From positions 64,135-128,134 of the forward strand of contig JAPMLR010000006.1 of assembly GCA_026410415.1 (NCBI GenBank): a stretch of 64,000 bases of DNA, given 5' to 3'. Position 1 is the stretch's first letter. Every line of letters begins with the position of its first letter. A model generated the notes under the pieces. It saw only the letters and a list, made by a program, of their open reading frames with translations, did not search any database and was not told the DNA's origin. The DNA comes from Denitratimonas yunnanensis (SeqCode) (GTDB lineage Bacteria > Pseudomonadota > Gammaproteobacteria > Xanthomonadales > Xanthomonadaceae). The translations under genes and the position numbers were made by a program. Below are positions 18,047-27,827 of the stretch, piece after piece.

Positions 18047-19864
18047 ATGGAACTTGTACCTGCAACTGCGGGGCGCCCGGGTTGGGCGGGAAAGATCGGA
18101 ATGGGGCTGATGCTGCTCGCCTCATGCGCCGCGTCGCCGGCATGGACCGGGGATCCGGTCATTTTTGGCGACGGGTTCGAATCGCCCCCACCCGAAATCA
18201 CCGACGCCGACGCTGCCCGCTTCCTCGATCAAGCGAGTTATGGCGGACGCCTGTCCGACATCACACAGGTACGTGCGCTGGGCTACGACGGCTGGCTGGA
18301 GCAGCAGTTCGCGGCGCCGATCTCGTTGCAGAAACCCTATCTGGACTGGATTCGCGTACAGAATCAAGGCGTGTATCAACCCGCACGCATCGAGGCCTGG
18401 TTCATCCATGCCGCGCAGCTGGCTGATCCGAGCGATCCCTCGCACCCGCACGATGACCAGCTGCGCCAGCGCGTCGCGTTCGCGCTGTCCGAGATCATGG
18501 TGGTGTCCGACCGAAACGCCGCGCTCACCTATCAGCCGTGGGCCCTGGCGGACTATCACGATACGCTCGCGCGCAACGCCTTCGGCAATTACCGCCAACT
18601 GCTGGAGCACGTGACCCTGCACCCGGCCATGGGGCGATACCTGAGCATGTTGGGCAATCGCAAGACCGATGCCGGGCTCAATATCCGTCCTGATGAAAAC
18701 TATGCGCGCGAGGTGCTGCAGCTGTTCTCGATCGGGCTGGTGCAACTGAACCCGGACGGCAGCGTCAAGGACGGCGATCCGGCTACACCGGGAGTGCAAC
18801 CGGTCCCGACGTATGACCAGCACGTCGTGCGCGGCTTCGCCCACGTGTTCACCGGCTGGAACTTCACCGGCTGTACCGTGCAGACGTACGAGAGTTGCGA
18901 ACACGGCGGCGTGCCGGAGCACCCGTCGTGGAGCACGCCGATGCAGCCCATCGAAGCGTTCCACGACAACACCTCGGCCAAGCAATTGCTGGTCTATCCC
19001 GACGTGAGCCTGCCCGATGGCGTGCTCGCCCCTGGCGGCGATGCAAGGGACGAACTGGCCGCAGCATTGGACAACATCTTCCATCATCCGAACGTCGGCC
19101 CCTTCATTGTGCGTCAGCTGATCCAGCGGCTGGTGACGAGCAACCCCACGCCCGCCTACGTGCAGCGCGTGGCGGCCGTATTCGACGACAACGGCCTCGG
19201 CATGCGCGGCGATCTGCGCGCCGTCGTGCGCGCGATCCTGCTGGACAGCGAGGCGCGTCAGGGGCATCTGGCCTCACCCGCCACGTTCGGCAAGCTGCGC
19301 GAACCGATCACGCGTCTGGTGCGCCTGTGGCGCATTGCGCCGGGCGCCTCCGACAACGGGCGGGTGTTCCAGTGGTCGCACCCGGCCGACCAGTTCGGGC
19401 AACTGCCGCTGAGCGCCCCGTCGGTGTTCAATTTCTTCCGGCCGGACTTCGCCCAGCCCGGAGAGATCCGCGATACGGGACTGGTCTCGCCCGAGTTCCA
19501 GATCCACACCGACACCCAACTGGTCAGCGCACCGAATTATCTGGGGTGGCGCATCTTCTACTTCTGGCAGGGAAGCAATTACTCCGTCGCACAGGCCGAC
19601 GAGGAAACGTTGATGGACTATTCGGCGCTGCGTGCGCTGTCCTCCGATCCTGCCGCGCTGGTCGACCATCTCGATCTGGTGATGATGTCCGGCCAGATGT
19701 CCGGCTACATGCGCGATCTGCTGATCGATCGCCTCAATGGTCCGCTGCCGGACAGCATTCCAGGCATGAGCGGCGGCAGCACCGAACAGCGACGCGCGGT
19801 GTTCCGGGTACAGCAAGCGCTGTACCTGATCGTCACCTCGCCCGAATTTTCGATCCAGAAATAG
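18047..19864 (+). CDS. DUF1800 family secreted lipoprotein
   Basis: This 605-residue protein has a lipoprotein-type signal (GLMLLASC lipobox near residue 24). It is followed by VIFGDGFES, a short tag resembling one seen in the subtilase of this window, and then the DUF1800 domain (FLDQASYGG, RQRVAFALSEIMVVS, LTLHPAM-like VTLHPAMGRYL, NENYAREVLQLFSIG-like RPDENYAREVLQLFSIGL, GFAHVFTGW, FIVRQLIQRLVTSNP). DUF1800 proteins nearly always pair with DUF1501 proteins, as here; their function is unknown. ATG 18047 has GCGGAG six bases upstream and is preferred to a GTG two codons earlier. The stop TAG is part of the ribosome site of the next gene. Confidence 0.88.
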   Translation: MELVPATAGRPGWAGKIGMGLMLLASCAASPAWTGDPVIFGDGFESPPPEITDADAARFLDQASYGGRLSDITQVRALGYDGWLEQQFAAPISLQKPYLDWIRVQNQGVYQPARIEAWFIHAAQLADPSDPSHPHDDQLRQRVAFALSEIMVVSDRNAALTYQPWALADYHDTLARNAFGNYRQLLEHVTLHPAMGRYLSMLGNRKTDAGLNIRPDENYAREVLQLFSIGLVQLNPDGSVKDGDPATPGVQPVPTYDQHVVRGFAHVFTGWNFTGCTVQTYESCEHGGVPEHPSWSTPMQPIEAFHDNTSAKQLLVYPDVSLPDGVLAPGGDARDELAAALDNIFHHPNVGPFIVRQLIQRLVTSNPTPAYVQRVAAVFDDNGLGMRGDLRAVVRAILLDSEARQGHLASPATFGKLREPITRLVRLWRIAPGASDNGRVFQWSHPADQFGQLPLSAPSVFNFFRPDFAQPGEIRDTGLVSPEFQIHTDTQLVSAPNYLGWRIFYFWQGSNYSVAQADEETLMDYSALRALSSDPAALVDHLDLVMMSGQMSGYMRDLLIDRLNGPLPDSIPGMSGGSTEQRRAVFRVQQALYLIVTSPEFSIQK

Positions 19865-19873
19865 GAGAGCGCC

Positions 19874-21286
19874 ATGCACATCGATCGTCGCGCCTTCCTG
19901 CGCCGTTCACTCCGCACCGCCCTGGGTGGCGTTGCAATCACGAGCCTGTCGGGCAGCCTCCAGGCGATGGCTGCCGCCGCGCAGGTGGCCCACCGCGGCA
20001 ACTTCGGTGACTACCGCGCGCTGGTCTGCATTTTCCTGCATGGCGGCAACGACAGTTTCAACAGTGTCGTGCCGGTTTCGCCATCACACCATGCTGCCTA
20101 CCTTGCCGCACGACCGGCACTGGCAGTGCCATTGGCGCAAGCACAGGCACTCACGCTGGCGCCGCTGCCCGATGGCCTTCCCGGGGATGGGGCTTCCTAT
20201 GGGTTGCATCCGGCATTGGCGCCGCTGCATCCCCTGTTTCAGCAGCAACGTCTGGCAATCGTGGCCAATGTTGGCACGCTGCTCGGACCCATCACCAAGG
20301 CTGAGTACCAAGCCAACCCGGCGCTGGCTCCACCGCAATTGTTCTCGCATTCGGATCAAGCCAATTTCTGGCAGACCTCGCGCCCGGACGATGCGAACGC
20401 GGACGGCTGGGGCGGCCGCATCGCCGATCTGCTGCACGCCGCCAATCCCGATTCGCCACTGCCGATGACCTTGTCTCTCGGCAGCCAGAGCCTGTTCCAG
20501 CGCGGCAGCATCGTCGACCAATACGTTCTTCCCGGTTGCGCCGGCGACTACTGCGCGGTGGATCGCATCGACTACCTGGGTGGCTGGCAGAACGACCTGG
20601 GCACGCAGACCTTCGAGGCGCTGATCGCCGATGGCGTGCAGGCCCACGTGTTCGAACGCGCCTACGGCCGAGCGACCCGGCGTGCGATCGACAACTATCA
20701 GGTGCTGTCCGGACTGCTAGGCACGGTGCCGGTGTGGACGACGCCATTCCCCACCACCCATCTTGGCGGCCAGCTACGTCAGGTGGCCAACCTGATCAGC
20801 CTGCGCGGCCCTGCCGCGCTGTCGATGAACCGACAGATTTTCCACGTCAACCAGGGCGGCTACGACACCCACGACCTCCAACTGGGCATGCATCCCGTGC
20901 TGCTGGAGCAATTGGCGCAGGCATTGGCGGCGTTCCACGCCGCGATGGAACAACTCGGCATCGCGGAGGAGGTCACGACATTCACCGCGTCGGATTTCGG
21001 TCGCACCGTCTCCACCAACGGAGACGGCACCGATCACGGCTGGGGCGGCCATCATTTCGTGTTGGGTGGCGCAGTTCGCGGTGGACGCTTCTACGGGCGC
21101 ATGCCGTCGCTGGCACAACACGACAACCCGGACGATGCCGGTTATGGCCAGATCATCCCGACCACGGGCGTCGACCAGTACGCCGCCACACTGGCGACAT
21201 GGTTTGGCGTGCCGTCGGGCGAGATCCCCACGCTGTTCCCGCGCATCGGCGAATACGACAGCACGGATCTGGGGTTCATGGAATAG
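19874..21286 (+). CDS. DUF1501 family protein, Tat-exported
   Basis: This 470-residue protein begins MHIDRRAFLRRSLRTALGG, a twin-arginine signal (RRAFLRR) followed by a hydrophobic stretch and an Ala-rich cleavage region. The body shows DUF1501 motifs: LVCIFLHGGNDSFNSVVP, FSHSDQANFWQT, QIFHVNQGGYDTHDLQ, FTASDFGRTVSTNGDGTDHGWGGHHFVLG and the late GEYDSTDLGF. The His/Asp arrangement resembles the alkaline-phosphatase/sulfatase superfamily. It is the second gene of the DUF1800/DUF1501 pair with AGGAGA just before the ATG. Folding before export fits the TatABC system encoded at 39.6 kb. Confidence 0.9.
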   Translation: MHIDRRAFLRRSLRTALGGVAITSLSGSLQAMAAAAQVAHRGNFGDYRALVCIFLHGGNDSFNSVVPVSPSHHAAYLAARPALAVPLAQAQALTLAPLPDGLPGDGASYGLHPALAPLHPLFQQQRLAIVANVGTLLGPITKAEYQANPALAPPQLFSHSDQANFWQTSRPDDANADGWGGRIADLLHAANPDSPLPMTLSLGSQSLFQRGSIVDQYVLPGCAGDYCAVDRIDYLGGWQNDLGTQTFEALIADGVQAHVFERAYGRATRRAIDNYQVLSGLLGTVPVWTTPFPTTHLGGQLRQVANLISLRGPAALSMNRQIFHVNQGGYDTHDLQLGMHPVLLEQLAQALAAFHAAMEQLGIAEEVTTFTASDFGRTVSTNGDGTDHGWGGHHFVLGGAVRGGRFYGRMPSLAQHDNPDDAGYGQIIPTTGVDQYAATLATWFGVPSGEIPTLFPRIGEYDSTDLGFME

Positions 21287-21362
21287 CCAGCGATCCGGGC
21301 TTCGGACGCCACGCCTCTGATCCGGGCGGGCGCCGAAGCGGGCAACCTTGCCTGCGCAGGGT

Positions 21363-21776
21363 TTACTCCTCCCGAACCGGGTAGGTTTCGGCCTCTTCCA
21401 GTTTCAGGGGCTGACTGGCGGGAGGCGTTGTGCGCGGCGCTGACGTGCCAGGCAAAGCGTTGCCGCAACGGTAGGCGCTGAAACGCTGTTCGCCGAAGCT
21501 CGGCTCGTCCAGCGGCTTGATCGCATTGGCCGAAAGGCCGACTGCTTCGTTGCGCGCCATGGTCTCCAACTCATCGCGCACCTTGATCTCGTTGCGACGG
21601 TACAGGCCCACCTTGTCCTTCACCGAAACCCCGATTTCCCCACGCGCGACGCAGCCGGCGGTATCGGCGTCAGCAGCCAGCACGCGAATGCGCGCGCCAT
21701 CGGGCTCCATCTTCACCCAGGTGCAGGCACCGAGCGTGAGCATGGCTGCAGCGACAACGGGGAAAAACGACTTCAT
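21363..21776 (-). CDS. DUF4156-type lipoprotein
   Basis: This 137-residue protein starts MKSFFPVVAAAMLTLGAC with a lipobox LGAC (Cys18). It continues with VRVL...A..C...G.I.V....VG.YRRNE.KV..EL..MARNEA..L.ANAI, which is the DUF4156 pattern of small enterobacterial outer-membrane lipoproteins. A Pro/Ser/Thr-rich tail follows the domain. The start at 21776 was chosen for the lipoprotein signal; a longer in-frame start at 21821 lacks a signal. Function unknown. Confidence 0.78.
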   Translation of the reverse strand: MKSFFPVVAAAMLTLGACTWVKMEPDGARIRVLAADADTAGCVARGEIGVSVKDKVGLYRRNEIKVRDELETMARNEAVGLSANAIKPLDEPSFGEQRFSAYRCGNALPGTSAPRTTPPASQPLKLEEAETYPVREE

Positions 21777-21857
21777 GACAGGCTCCGCAGGTTCGGAAAA
21801 AAGACGGGCGGAGTATGTCACTCCGCCCGTGGCTGCGCATGGCTGGGCAATGAACCG

Positions 21858-24689
21858 TCAGCGCAACGTATTGCCGTCGGCGTCCAGCACCACGACCTCA
21901 CCGATTTCCAGTGCGCGAACCGGTGCCTCGATCTTCGAAAGATCCCCCACCACCACCCAGGTCAGCGCCTTGGGTTGGATGAGGCCGGCTGCAGCGCGCA
22001 CCGCACCCACATCGACCGCTTCGGTACGCTGCTTCAGCGTGGTGACGTAATCGTCCGGACGCTGGTAGCGCACGATCCCGCCGATCGCTCCCATCACGGA
22101 GCCAGCCGTTTCATAGGCGCCCGGCAGGCTGCGTACGTTGTTCACCTTGATGTTCTCGATCTCCGCCTCGGTTGCAGGCTGTGTGTTGGTCGCGAATGCC
22201 GCGATGTCGTTGCGCAACTCGGTGATGGATTCGGCGGTCTTGTCGATCTGCACCGCCGCATAGGCAATCCATGGGCGCTGTCCCCTGGCGCCACTGGCGT
22301 AGCTGTAGGAACCGTACGCCCATTGCTTTTCCTCGCGCAGCTTCATGTTCAGGCGCGAAGTGAACTTGCCGCCGAGCACACCGTTGGCGATATCGAAATC
22401 CATCACCTTCGGGTCCATCGTGGAGTTGACCAGCTGGCCCACGAGGATGTTGGCCTGCACGGCGCCGGGCTGGTCCACGAGGTACACGCGCGGCGCTTCC
22501 GGCAACGCGACAGTGCCCACCTTCGGCAGCTTGAGTTTGCTGCGCGGCGCTTTCCATGTACCGAATCGCGCCTCCAGCAATGGCACGATCTGTTCCAGCG
22601 TCGTGTCGCCCACGACGATGATGGTGGCGTTGTCCGGGCGAATGATGTCGCGATGGAAGGCAACCAGCTCCTCGCGCGTGAGCGAGGTGATCGATGCCTC
22701 GTTGCCGGTGCCGCTGAACGGGATCGCGTAAGGGTGGCCCTCGCCGTACATCAGTGGCGGCAGCAGACGGTTGGCGACGCCATTGGGCCGCGTCTTTTCC
22801 TGGCGGATGCCTGCCAGCCACGCTTGCCGGACACGTTCGATTTCCTTCCCGGAAAAGTCAGGGCGCAATACCACGTCGGCAAGCAAGTCGAGCGATGGTT
22901 CGAGTTTGTCTGTCAGCGCAGAGAGGTAGGCATTGCTGCCATCCAACGATGCGCCGGTGCCGATGTTGGCACCCAGCGCCTCGGCGCGGTCGGCCAGCGC
23001 GAGGGCATCCATGCCGGCAGCACTCTCGTCCATCATCGCCATCGCGAAACTGGCGGTTCCCAGCGTACGCCCGACGTCTGCGGTGTAACCGCCGGCGAAC
23101 TCCATGCTCACCTGCACCACCGGGATCTCGTGACGCTCGGCGAGCACCACCTCGATGCCATTCTTGAGGCGGGCACGCTGCAGCGCCGGGAAGCTGAGGT
23201 CCGGGTAGCTCTTGGTTTCCGGCACGCCCCTGGAACGATCGACATCGCTCGCGACGGTGCTGTATTTAGGGTCGGGCGTCAGCACCTTGTCCGAATTCGG
23301 CGAGGTTTCGGTTGCGACGTGCGGCGCATCCTCCGCCGGCGTCGGCGGTGCATCGCCCGGCATCACCACCAACGTATGGTCGCCCTGTGCCAGCCAGGTG
23401 GCGGCAGCCGATTGCAGTGACTCGACGGTGGCGGCCTCCAGCACTTTCTGGCTGTCGCGGAAGCAACCCGGGTTGCCGGTGAACGTGGCGCACTGCGCCA
23501 GCGCGTCGGCCTTGCCGCCGAAGCCGCCGATCCGCTCGATGCCGCGCACGAAGCCGGCGTGGAACACCGTACGAGCACGCTCCAGTTCCTCCGCCGTCGG
23601 GCCCTCGGCGATCAGGCGCTTCATCTCCTCGTCGAGGATCTTCTCGATCTTCTCGACGTTCTCGGACGCGCTGGCATTGACGATGATCGCGAACGTCGAG
23701 CCCAGTTCACCGCCCCACGCACCGGCACTGACGCTGTCGGCGAGCTTCTCTTCATGCACCAGGCGCTTGTCCAGACGCGAGGATTTGCTGCCACCAAGCG
23801 TCTGCGCAACGAGCTGGAGATGGTTGAGTTCGACCGTGCCGAACTGCGGCACGTTCCAGACACGGTAAATGCGTGCCTGCGCCACGCGGTCGCTCATCGT
23901 CTCTCGCGTGGATGCCTTGCGCGGAGCGGGGTCGGGCGCGATTTTCGGCACGGTGATGCTGGCCGGGATGTCGCCGAAATAGCGTGTGACCTTGTCCTTT
24001 GCCATGGCGACATCGATGTCGCCGGCCAGCACCAGCACCGCGTTGTTGGGGCCATACCAGTCGCGGAACCAACTCTTCACATCGTCCAGCGAAGCAGCAT
24101 CCAGATCGGCCATCGAACCGATCACCGAATGGTGATAAGGGTGGGTCTTCGGATAGCTCGCGCGGGACAGGGCATCCCAGACCTGTCCGTAGGGCTGGTT
24201 TTCTCCCTGGCGCTTCTCGTTCTTGACCACACCACGCTGCTCGTCGAGCAGGGATTGATCGATCGCGCCGAGAAAGTGCCCCATGCGGTCGGATTCCATC
24301 CACAACGCCATGTCCAGCGCGGTGGTGGGAACATTCTGGAAATAGTTGGTGCGATCCTGATTGGTGGTGCCGTTCTGATTGGTGGCGCCGACCTGTTCGA
24401 ACGGAACGAAAAACTCGCCCTTGTAATTTTCCGACCCCTGGAACATGAGATGTTCGAACAGGTGCGCGAAGCCACTCTTGCCCACCGGCTCATCCTTGGC
24501 GCCAACGTGATACCAGATGTTGACGGCCACCACCGGCGCCTTGCGGTCCTCGTGCACGATCACGCGCAGACCATTGGGCAAGGTGAACTCCCCGTAGGGG
24601 ATATCGACTTGGGTCTTTCCGAGGGCATGACTGCCTGCCAGCATCAAGCCGAGCGCCGCGACGAGGCGGGTAGTACGGGGAAAACGCAT
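21858..24689 (-). CDS. M16 family zinc peptidase (two-domain, secreted)
   Basis: This 943-residue protein has an N-terminal signal peptide (cleavage near ALG-KT) and two M16 halves. The N-terminal half carries the inverted zinc motif HLFEH (His76, Glu79, His80) in GFAHLFEHLMFQGSENY, and the downstream glutamate in DEQRGVVKNEKRQ. The C-terminal half (from about 500) lacks the motif and has the R/Y substrate-binding segment (GKFTSRLNMKLREEKQWAYGS). This is the pitrilysin-like organisation of periplasmic peptidases that degrade small peptides. It is preceded by a 205-base gap containing nothing I can name. Confidence 0.92.
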   Translation of the reverse strand: MRFPRTTRLVAALGLMLAGSHALGKTQVDIPYGEFTLPNGLRVIVHEDRKAPVVAVNIWYHVGAKDEPVGKSGFAHLFEHLMFQGSENYKGEFFVPFEQVGATNQNGTTNQDRTNYFQNVPTTALDMALWMESDRMGHFLGAIDQSLLDEQRGVVKNEKRQGENQPYGQVWDALSRASYPKTHPYHHSVIGSMADLDAASLDDVKSWFRDWYGPNNAVLVLAGDIDVAMAKDKVTRYFGDIPASITVPKIAPDPAPRKASTRETMSDRVAQARIYRVWNVPQFGTVELNHLQLVAQTLGGSKSSRLDKRLVHEEKLADSVSAGAWGGELGSTFAIIVNASASENVEKIEKILDEEMKRLIAEGPTAEELERARTVFHAGFVRGIERIGGFGGKADALAQCATFTGNPGCFRDSQKVLEAATVESLQSAAATWLAQGDHTLVVMPGDAPPTPAEDAPHVATETSPNSDKVLTPDPKYSTVASDVDRSRGVPETKSYPDLSFPALQRARLKNGIEVVLAERHEIPVVQVSMEFAGGYTADVGRTLGTASFAMAMMDESAAGMDALALADRAEALGANIGTGASLDGSNAYLSALTDKLEPSLDLLADVVLRPDFSGKEIERVRQAWLAGIRQEKTRPNGVANRLLPPLMYGEGHPYAIPFSGTGNEASITSLTREELVAFHRDIIRPDNATIIVVGDTTLEQIVPLLEARFGTWKAPRSKLKLPKVGTVALPEAPRVYLVDQPGAVQANILVGQLVNSTMDPKVMDFDIANGVLGGKFTSRLNMKLREEKQWAYGSYSYASGARGQRPWIAYAAVQIDKTAESITELRNDIAAFATNTQPATEAEIENIKVNNVRSLPGAYETAGSVMGAIGGIVRYQRPDDYVTTLKQRTEAVDVGAVRAAAGLIQPKALTWVVVGDLSKIEAPVRALEIGEVVVLDADGNTLR

Positions 24690-24894
24690 CAGAGGTCACT
24701 CCACGAGGCCAGATCGAAAGGCCGTGGATTGTAGTGGCAGCCCTATCCGATGCCGTGGGCCATCGGTCATGTGGCGCATGCCATCACTCCCGGCCCGGGC
24801 GTTGCAGCCGCCTCGGAGGAAGACGCTGGATCACGATTTCCTGCCGGCCCCGGACAAGGCCACCCCCTGCGGAACACGAGCCGGGCGAGGACAG

Positions 24895-26292
24895 TCAGCT
24901 GTAACGCAACTTCAGCATCGAGAACGCTGACCGCAGCGCCATGGCCTCGCCGCCACGCGGGCGACCGGGGCGGTCCGAGTCGTTCCAGGCATACACATCC
25001 AGATGGGCCCAGCGCTGGCCGGCAGGAATGAACTTCTCCAGATACAACGCAGCGGTGACCGCGCCGGCCATGCGCGAACCGGCGTTGGCGATATCGGCAA
25101 CATGACTGTTGAGATAGCGCAGGTAAGGCCGCCAGAGCGGCATGCGCCAGACCGGGTCGCGCAGGCGCTCGCCCGCATCTATCCACCCTGCAGACACCGT
25201 GTCGTCATTGGAAAACAGTGCCGGCAGATCGGGGCCAAGTGCGATGCGGGCCGCACCAGTGAGCGTGGCGAAATCCAGGATCAGGTCGGGCGAGGCTTCA
25301 GCGGCATACGCCAATGCATCGCACAACACGATGCGGCCTTCCGCATCGGTGTTGTCGATCTCCACGCTCACGCCCTTGCGCGTGGCGATCACCTCGCCGG
25401 GGCGATAGGCATCCGGACCAATGGCATTCTCGACGGCCGGAACCAGCAGGCGCAGGTGCAGCGGCAGGCGTTGGTCCATGACGAGACCGGCCAGTGCGAT
25501 GGCGTGCGCCGCGCCACCCATGTCTTTCTTCATGTTGCGCATGCCGTCGGATGGCTTGATGTCGAGTCCGCCGGTGTCGAAACACACGCCTTTTCCGACC
25601 AGGGCCAGCTGCGGGTGTGAGCTGTCGCCCCAAGTCAGCTCGATCAGCCGCGGTGCACGATGACTGGCACGGCCGACCGCATGGATGGCGGGGAAGTTTT
25701 CCTCCAGCAAGGTTTCGCCGACGATGCTGCGTACCTGCGCCCCGTATCGCGTCGCGAGCACGCGCACGGCCTGTTCGAGGTGTTCCGGTCCCATATCCTG
25801 CGTGGGGGTGTTGACCAGATCGCGCACCAACACGCTCGCCTCAAGCAGGGCCTGCGCTTCGGCAAGCCCGGCGGCATCCGGCACCACGACGAGGGTGGCG
25901 GGAGCACGTCGGGATGCGCGGTAACGCGAGAATCGATAGGCAGCCAGGCCCCAGCCCAGCAGCGCGACGGGCGGCTCGATGCGCTCACCCATCTCCGGAT
26001 GCAGTGCGTAGCGTCCTTCCGGCAATGCATGCGGCAAGCTGCCAAATGAATGCGGGTCGCATGCGTCTTCGATGCCGGCCAGCACGTGTCCGATGCCACC
26101 GTTGCCATTCGGCAGGGCGATCCAGGTACCGGGCTTTGCGCTGAATCCGTTGACAGTCGCCCACTGTTGCGCGGGAGCGCCCAATGTCGACAGCACATCA
26201 GGCAGCGATGCATCGCGCACGGCAATGATCGGAATCGCGCCAGCGGGCGCGGCAAATTCGATGGAAGACATGGGTGACATGGGGCTTCTCAT
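24895..26292 (-). CDS. M17 leucyl aminopeptidase family protein
   Basis: This 465-residue enzyme contains the M17 metal and catalytic segments: GKGVCFDTGGLDIKPSDGM (Lys/Asp), MKKDMGGAAHA, and the signature NTDAEGRIVLCDAL with Asp, Glu and Arg, then ATLTGAARIALG. It hydrolyses N-terminal residues from peptides. The ATG at 26292 overlaps the HAD gene stop (ATGA), which supports coupling; in-frame ATGs at 26280 and 26271 are alternatives and ribosome sites do not decide between them. The N-terminal domain is divergent from PepA, as in other proteobacterial paralogues of this type. Confidence 0.9.
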   Translation of the reverse strand: MRSPMSPMSSIEFAAPAGAIPIIAVRDASLPDVLSTLGAPAQQWATVNGFSAKPGTWIALPNGNGGIGHVLAGIEDACDPHSFGSLPHALPEGRYALHPEMGERIEPPVALLGWGLAAYRFSRYRASRRAPATLVVVPDAAGLAEAQALLEASVLVRDLVNTPTQDMGPEHLEQAVRVLATRYGAQVRSIVGETLLEENFPAIHAVGRASHRAPRLIELTWGDSSHPQLALVGKGVCFDTGGLDIKPSDGMRNMKKDMGGAAHAIALAGLVMDQRLPLHLRLLVPAVENAIGPDAYRPGEVIATRKGVSVEIDNTDAEGRIVLCDALAYAAEASPDLILDFATLTGAARIALGPDLPALFSNDDTVSAGWIDAGERLRDPVWRMPLWRPYLRYLNSHVADIANAGSRMAGAVTAALYLEKFIPAGQRWAHLDVYAWNDSDRPGRPRGGEAMALRSAFSMLKLRYS

Positions 26293-26987
26293 GGGGAAAA
26301 CGTGATTTCGTCCAGCTTCTCGGCCAGCTCGTGAAGATCGCGGACAACGTAATCGGGCACGGCATCGGCGAATTGCCACGTTCCGGCGTCGCGATTGAGC
26401 CAGGCGCAGCGCAAACCCGCGCGCTGGGCGCCGATCACATCCAACTCCGGATCGTCGCCGACATGCAGCACGTCGCCGGGTTGCAACCCGAGGCGCTCGC
26501 AGGCGGCGTGGAAGATGCTGGAGTGCGGTTTGGCCACGCCGTGCTCGCGCGCACCCAACTGGAACACGAAGTGCTTCCCGATGCCGATGCGCGAGAGATC
26601 GGCATTGCCGTTGGTCAGTGCCGCGACCGGGAAACGCGCCGACAGCCGCGCCAGCGCGGCGGCGGCATCCGGATACAGGTCGACGATGTTGCGATGTTCG
26701 ATGAACACCTCGAAGGCTGGTTCCACCAGCGCCTCGTCGTCACCGCTGTCCGCCAGCGCGCGAGCCAACGTCAGGCGCCGCTGTGCGGTGAAGTCATGGA
26801 TGATCGCCGGCTGCTCGCTGGCGATTGCGTCGCGCAGACGACGCATGGCCGGCACCGGATAGCGCTTCGCCGTGCGTGGCGCATGCCTCATCAGCCAGTC
26901 ATGCAGCGCCTGTTCGGCCCGGACGATCGTCGGCCAGATGGGCCACAGCGTGTCGTCGAGATCGAGGGTGATGGCGCGGATGGGCAC
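26289..26987 (-). CDS. HAD-IA family phosphatase (YigB-like)
   Basis: This 232-residue protein has motif I DLDDTLWP (nucleophile Asp9, general acid Asp11), a helical cap, motif II ALTNGNAD, motif III Lys in GVAKPHSSIF and motif IV HVGDDPELDVIGAQRAG. It resembles the YigB/YjjG class of small-metabolite phosphatases, YigB being one of the enzymes that dephosphorylate a riboflavin precursor. The substrate here is inferred only by resemblance. It is coupled to the downstream M17 gene by a four-base overlap. Confidence 0.88.
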   Translation of the reverse strand: MPIRAITLDLDDTLWPIWPTIVRAEQALHDWLMRHAPRTAKRYPVPAMRRLRDAIASEQPAIIHDFTAQRRLTLARALADSGDDEALVEPAFEVFIEHRNIVDLYPDAAAALARLSARFPVAALTNGNADLSRIGIGKHFVFQLGAREHGVAKPHSSIFHAACERLGLQPGDVLHVGDDPELDVIGAQRAGLRCAWLNRDAGTWQFADAVPDYVVRDLHELAEKLDEITFSP

Positions 26988-27063
26988 TGGAAAAGCGGCG
27001 TGTCAAAGGGCTGCAACCATAGCATGCGACGCCTTTCGACCCGCTGAGCGCCCTCCCTCAGCG

Positions 27064-27354
27064 TCAGTCTTCCGGCGCACGCCGCGGCTGCAACCAAGGC
27101 TCGATCGCCAGCAACAAAGGCGGGATGCCGGTCAACAATCGGATCAACGACGGCAAAGCAGCGGCATGCTTCACCGGGCGAATCCAGCCGATCAGGAAAC
27201 CACCCACAAAGCCGGACCCGATGATCCGCAGCGGGGTCATCGACTGCTCGGTGGTGGCACGCATCACGGCGATCTGCCGTCCTGCATCATCCAGGTGTTC
27301 GCCAACCCGGCGCTCGGCTGCAGCCACGCGCGCCTTGAGTGCTCGGTACTTCAT
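27064..27354 (-). CDS. YqjK-like small membrane-associated protein
   Basis: This 96-residue protein has a charged N-terminal helix (RALKARVAAAERRVGEHLDDAG), then IIGSGFVGGFLIGWIRPVKH and a second hydrophobic segment. It overlaps the stop of the holin-like gene by four bases. Position after a DUF883 gene and a DUF1469 gene reproduces the enterobacterial yqjD-yqjE-yqjK order, which is the main reason for the name. Sequence similarity to YqjK itself is weak. Confidence 0.6.
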   Translation of the reverse strand: MKYRALKARVAAAERRVGEHLDDAGRQIAVMRATTEQSMTPLRIIGSGFVGGFLIGWIRPVKHAAALPSLIRLLTGIPPLLLAIEPWLQPRRAPED

Positions 27355-27827
27355 GGCACGTTCTCCGGATCCCTTTCCACGTCCTCGGGTGAATCCCCGA
27401 TGCCGAAGCGGGCAAGCTGGCGCCGCGTGGCCTTGAACTGCGTGTCCTCGAGCGCTTGAAGCGCCAACCAGACGCAAAGTCCCGCACCCGCCAGCGACAG
27501 GAGCGCGGGAATCGCCACCGCAGCCCACCAAGGCAGGTCGAGCGCGCGCAGCCCGAGCACCCCCATCGCCATCAGATAGAGCCACGCGGTGGCGCCGAGT
27601 GCCGTCGCCACGGTGGCGTACACCAGCACACGGAGGATGGCGCTTCGGGAAAGCGCCAATTCCGCGACGAACAACGCACGGAAAGCCCGCACGGCCGTCC
27701 AGAGCTCAAGGCCGAGTGCCTTGCCGGCTGCGCCGATGCGACGCGCCGCCTCATCCAGTGGCGGCGGGTCGGTATGCGGGGAATCCGGCTGCTCCGGCGG
27801 CGGCATTGGCGCGTCGCCGGGTTGCAT
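27351..27827 (-). CDS. YqjE-like phage-holin family membrane protein (DUF1469)
   Basis: This 158-residue protein has a Pro-rich N-terminus, an amphipathic segment (LGLELWTAVRAFRALFVAEL), and two membrane helices around residues 65-90 and 98-122, followed by a cytoplasmic tail (FKATRRQLARFGIG). This is the putative actinobacterial holin-X/DUF1469 pattern seen in YqjE. Function is unknown; in this context it is not a phage gene. It overlaps the upstream gene by one base and the downstream gene by four, so the three genes form one unit. Confidence 0.8.
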   Translation of the reverse strand: MQPGDAPMPPPEQPDSPHTDPPPLDEAARRIGAAGKALGLELWTAVRAFRALFVAELALSRSAILRVLVYATVATALGATAWLYLMAMGVLGLRALDLPWWAAVAIPALLSLAGAGLCVWLALQALEDTQFKATRRQLARFGIGDSPEDVERDPENVP

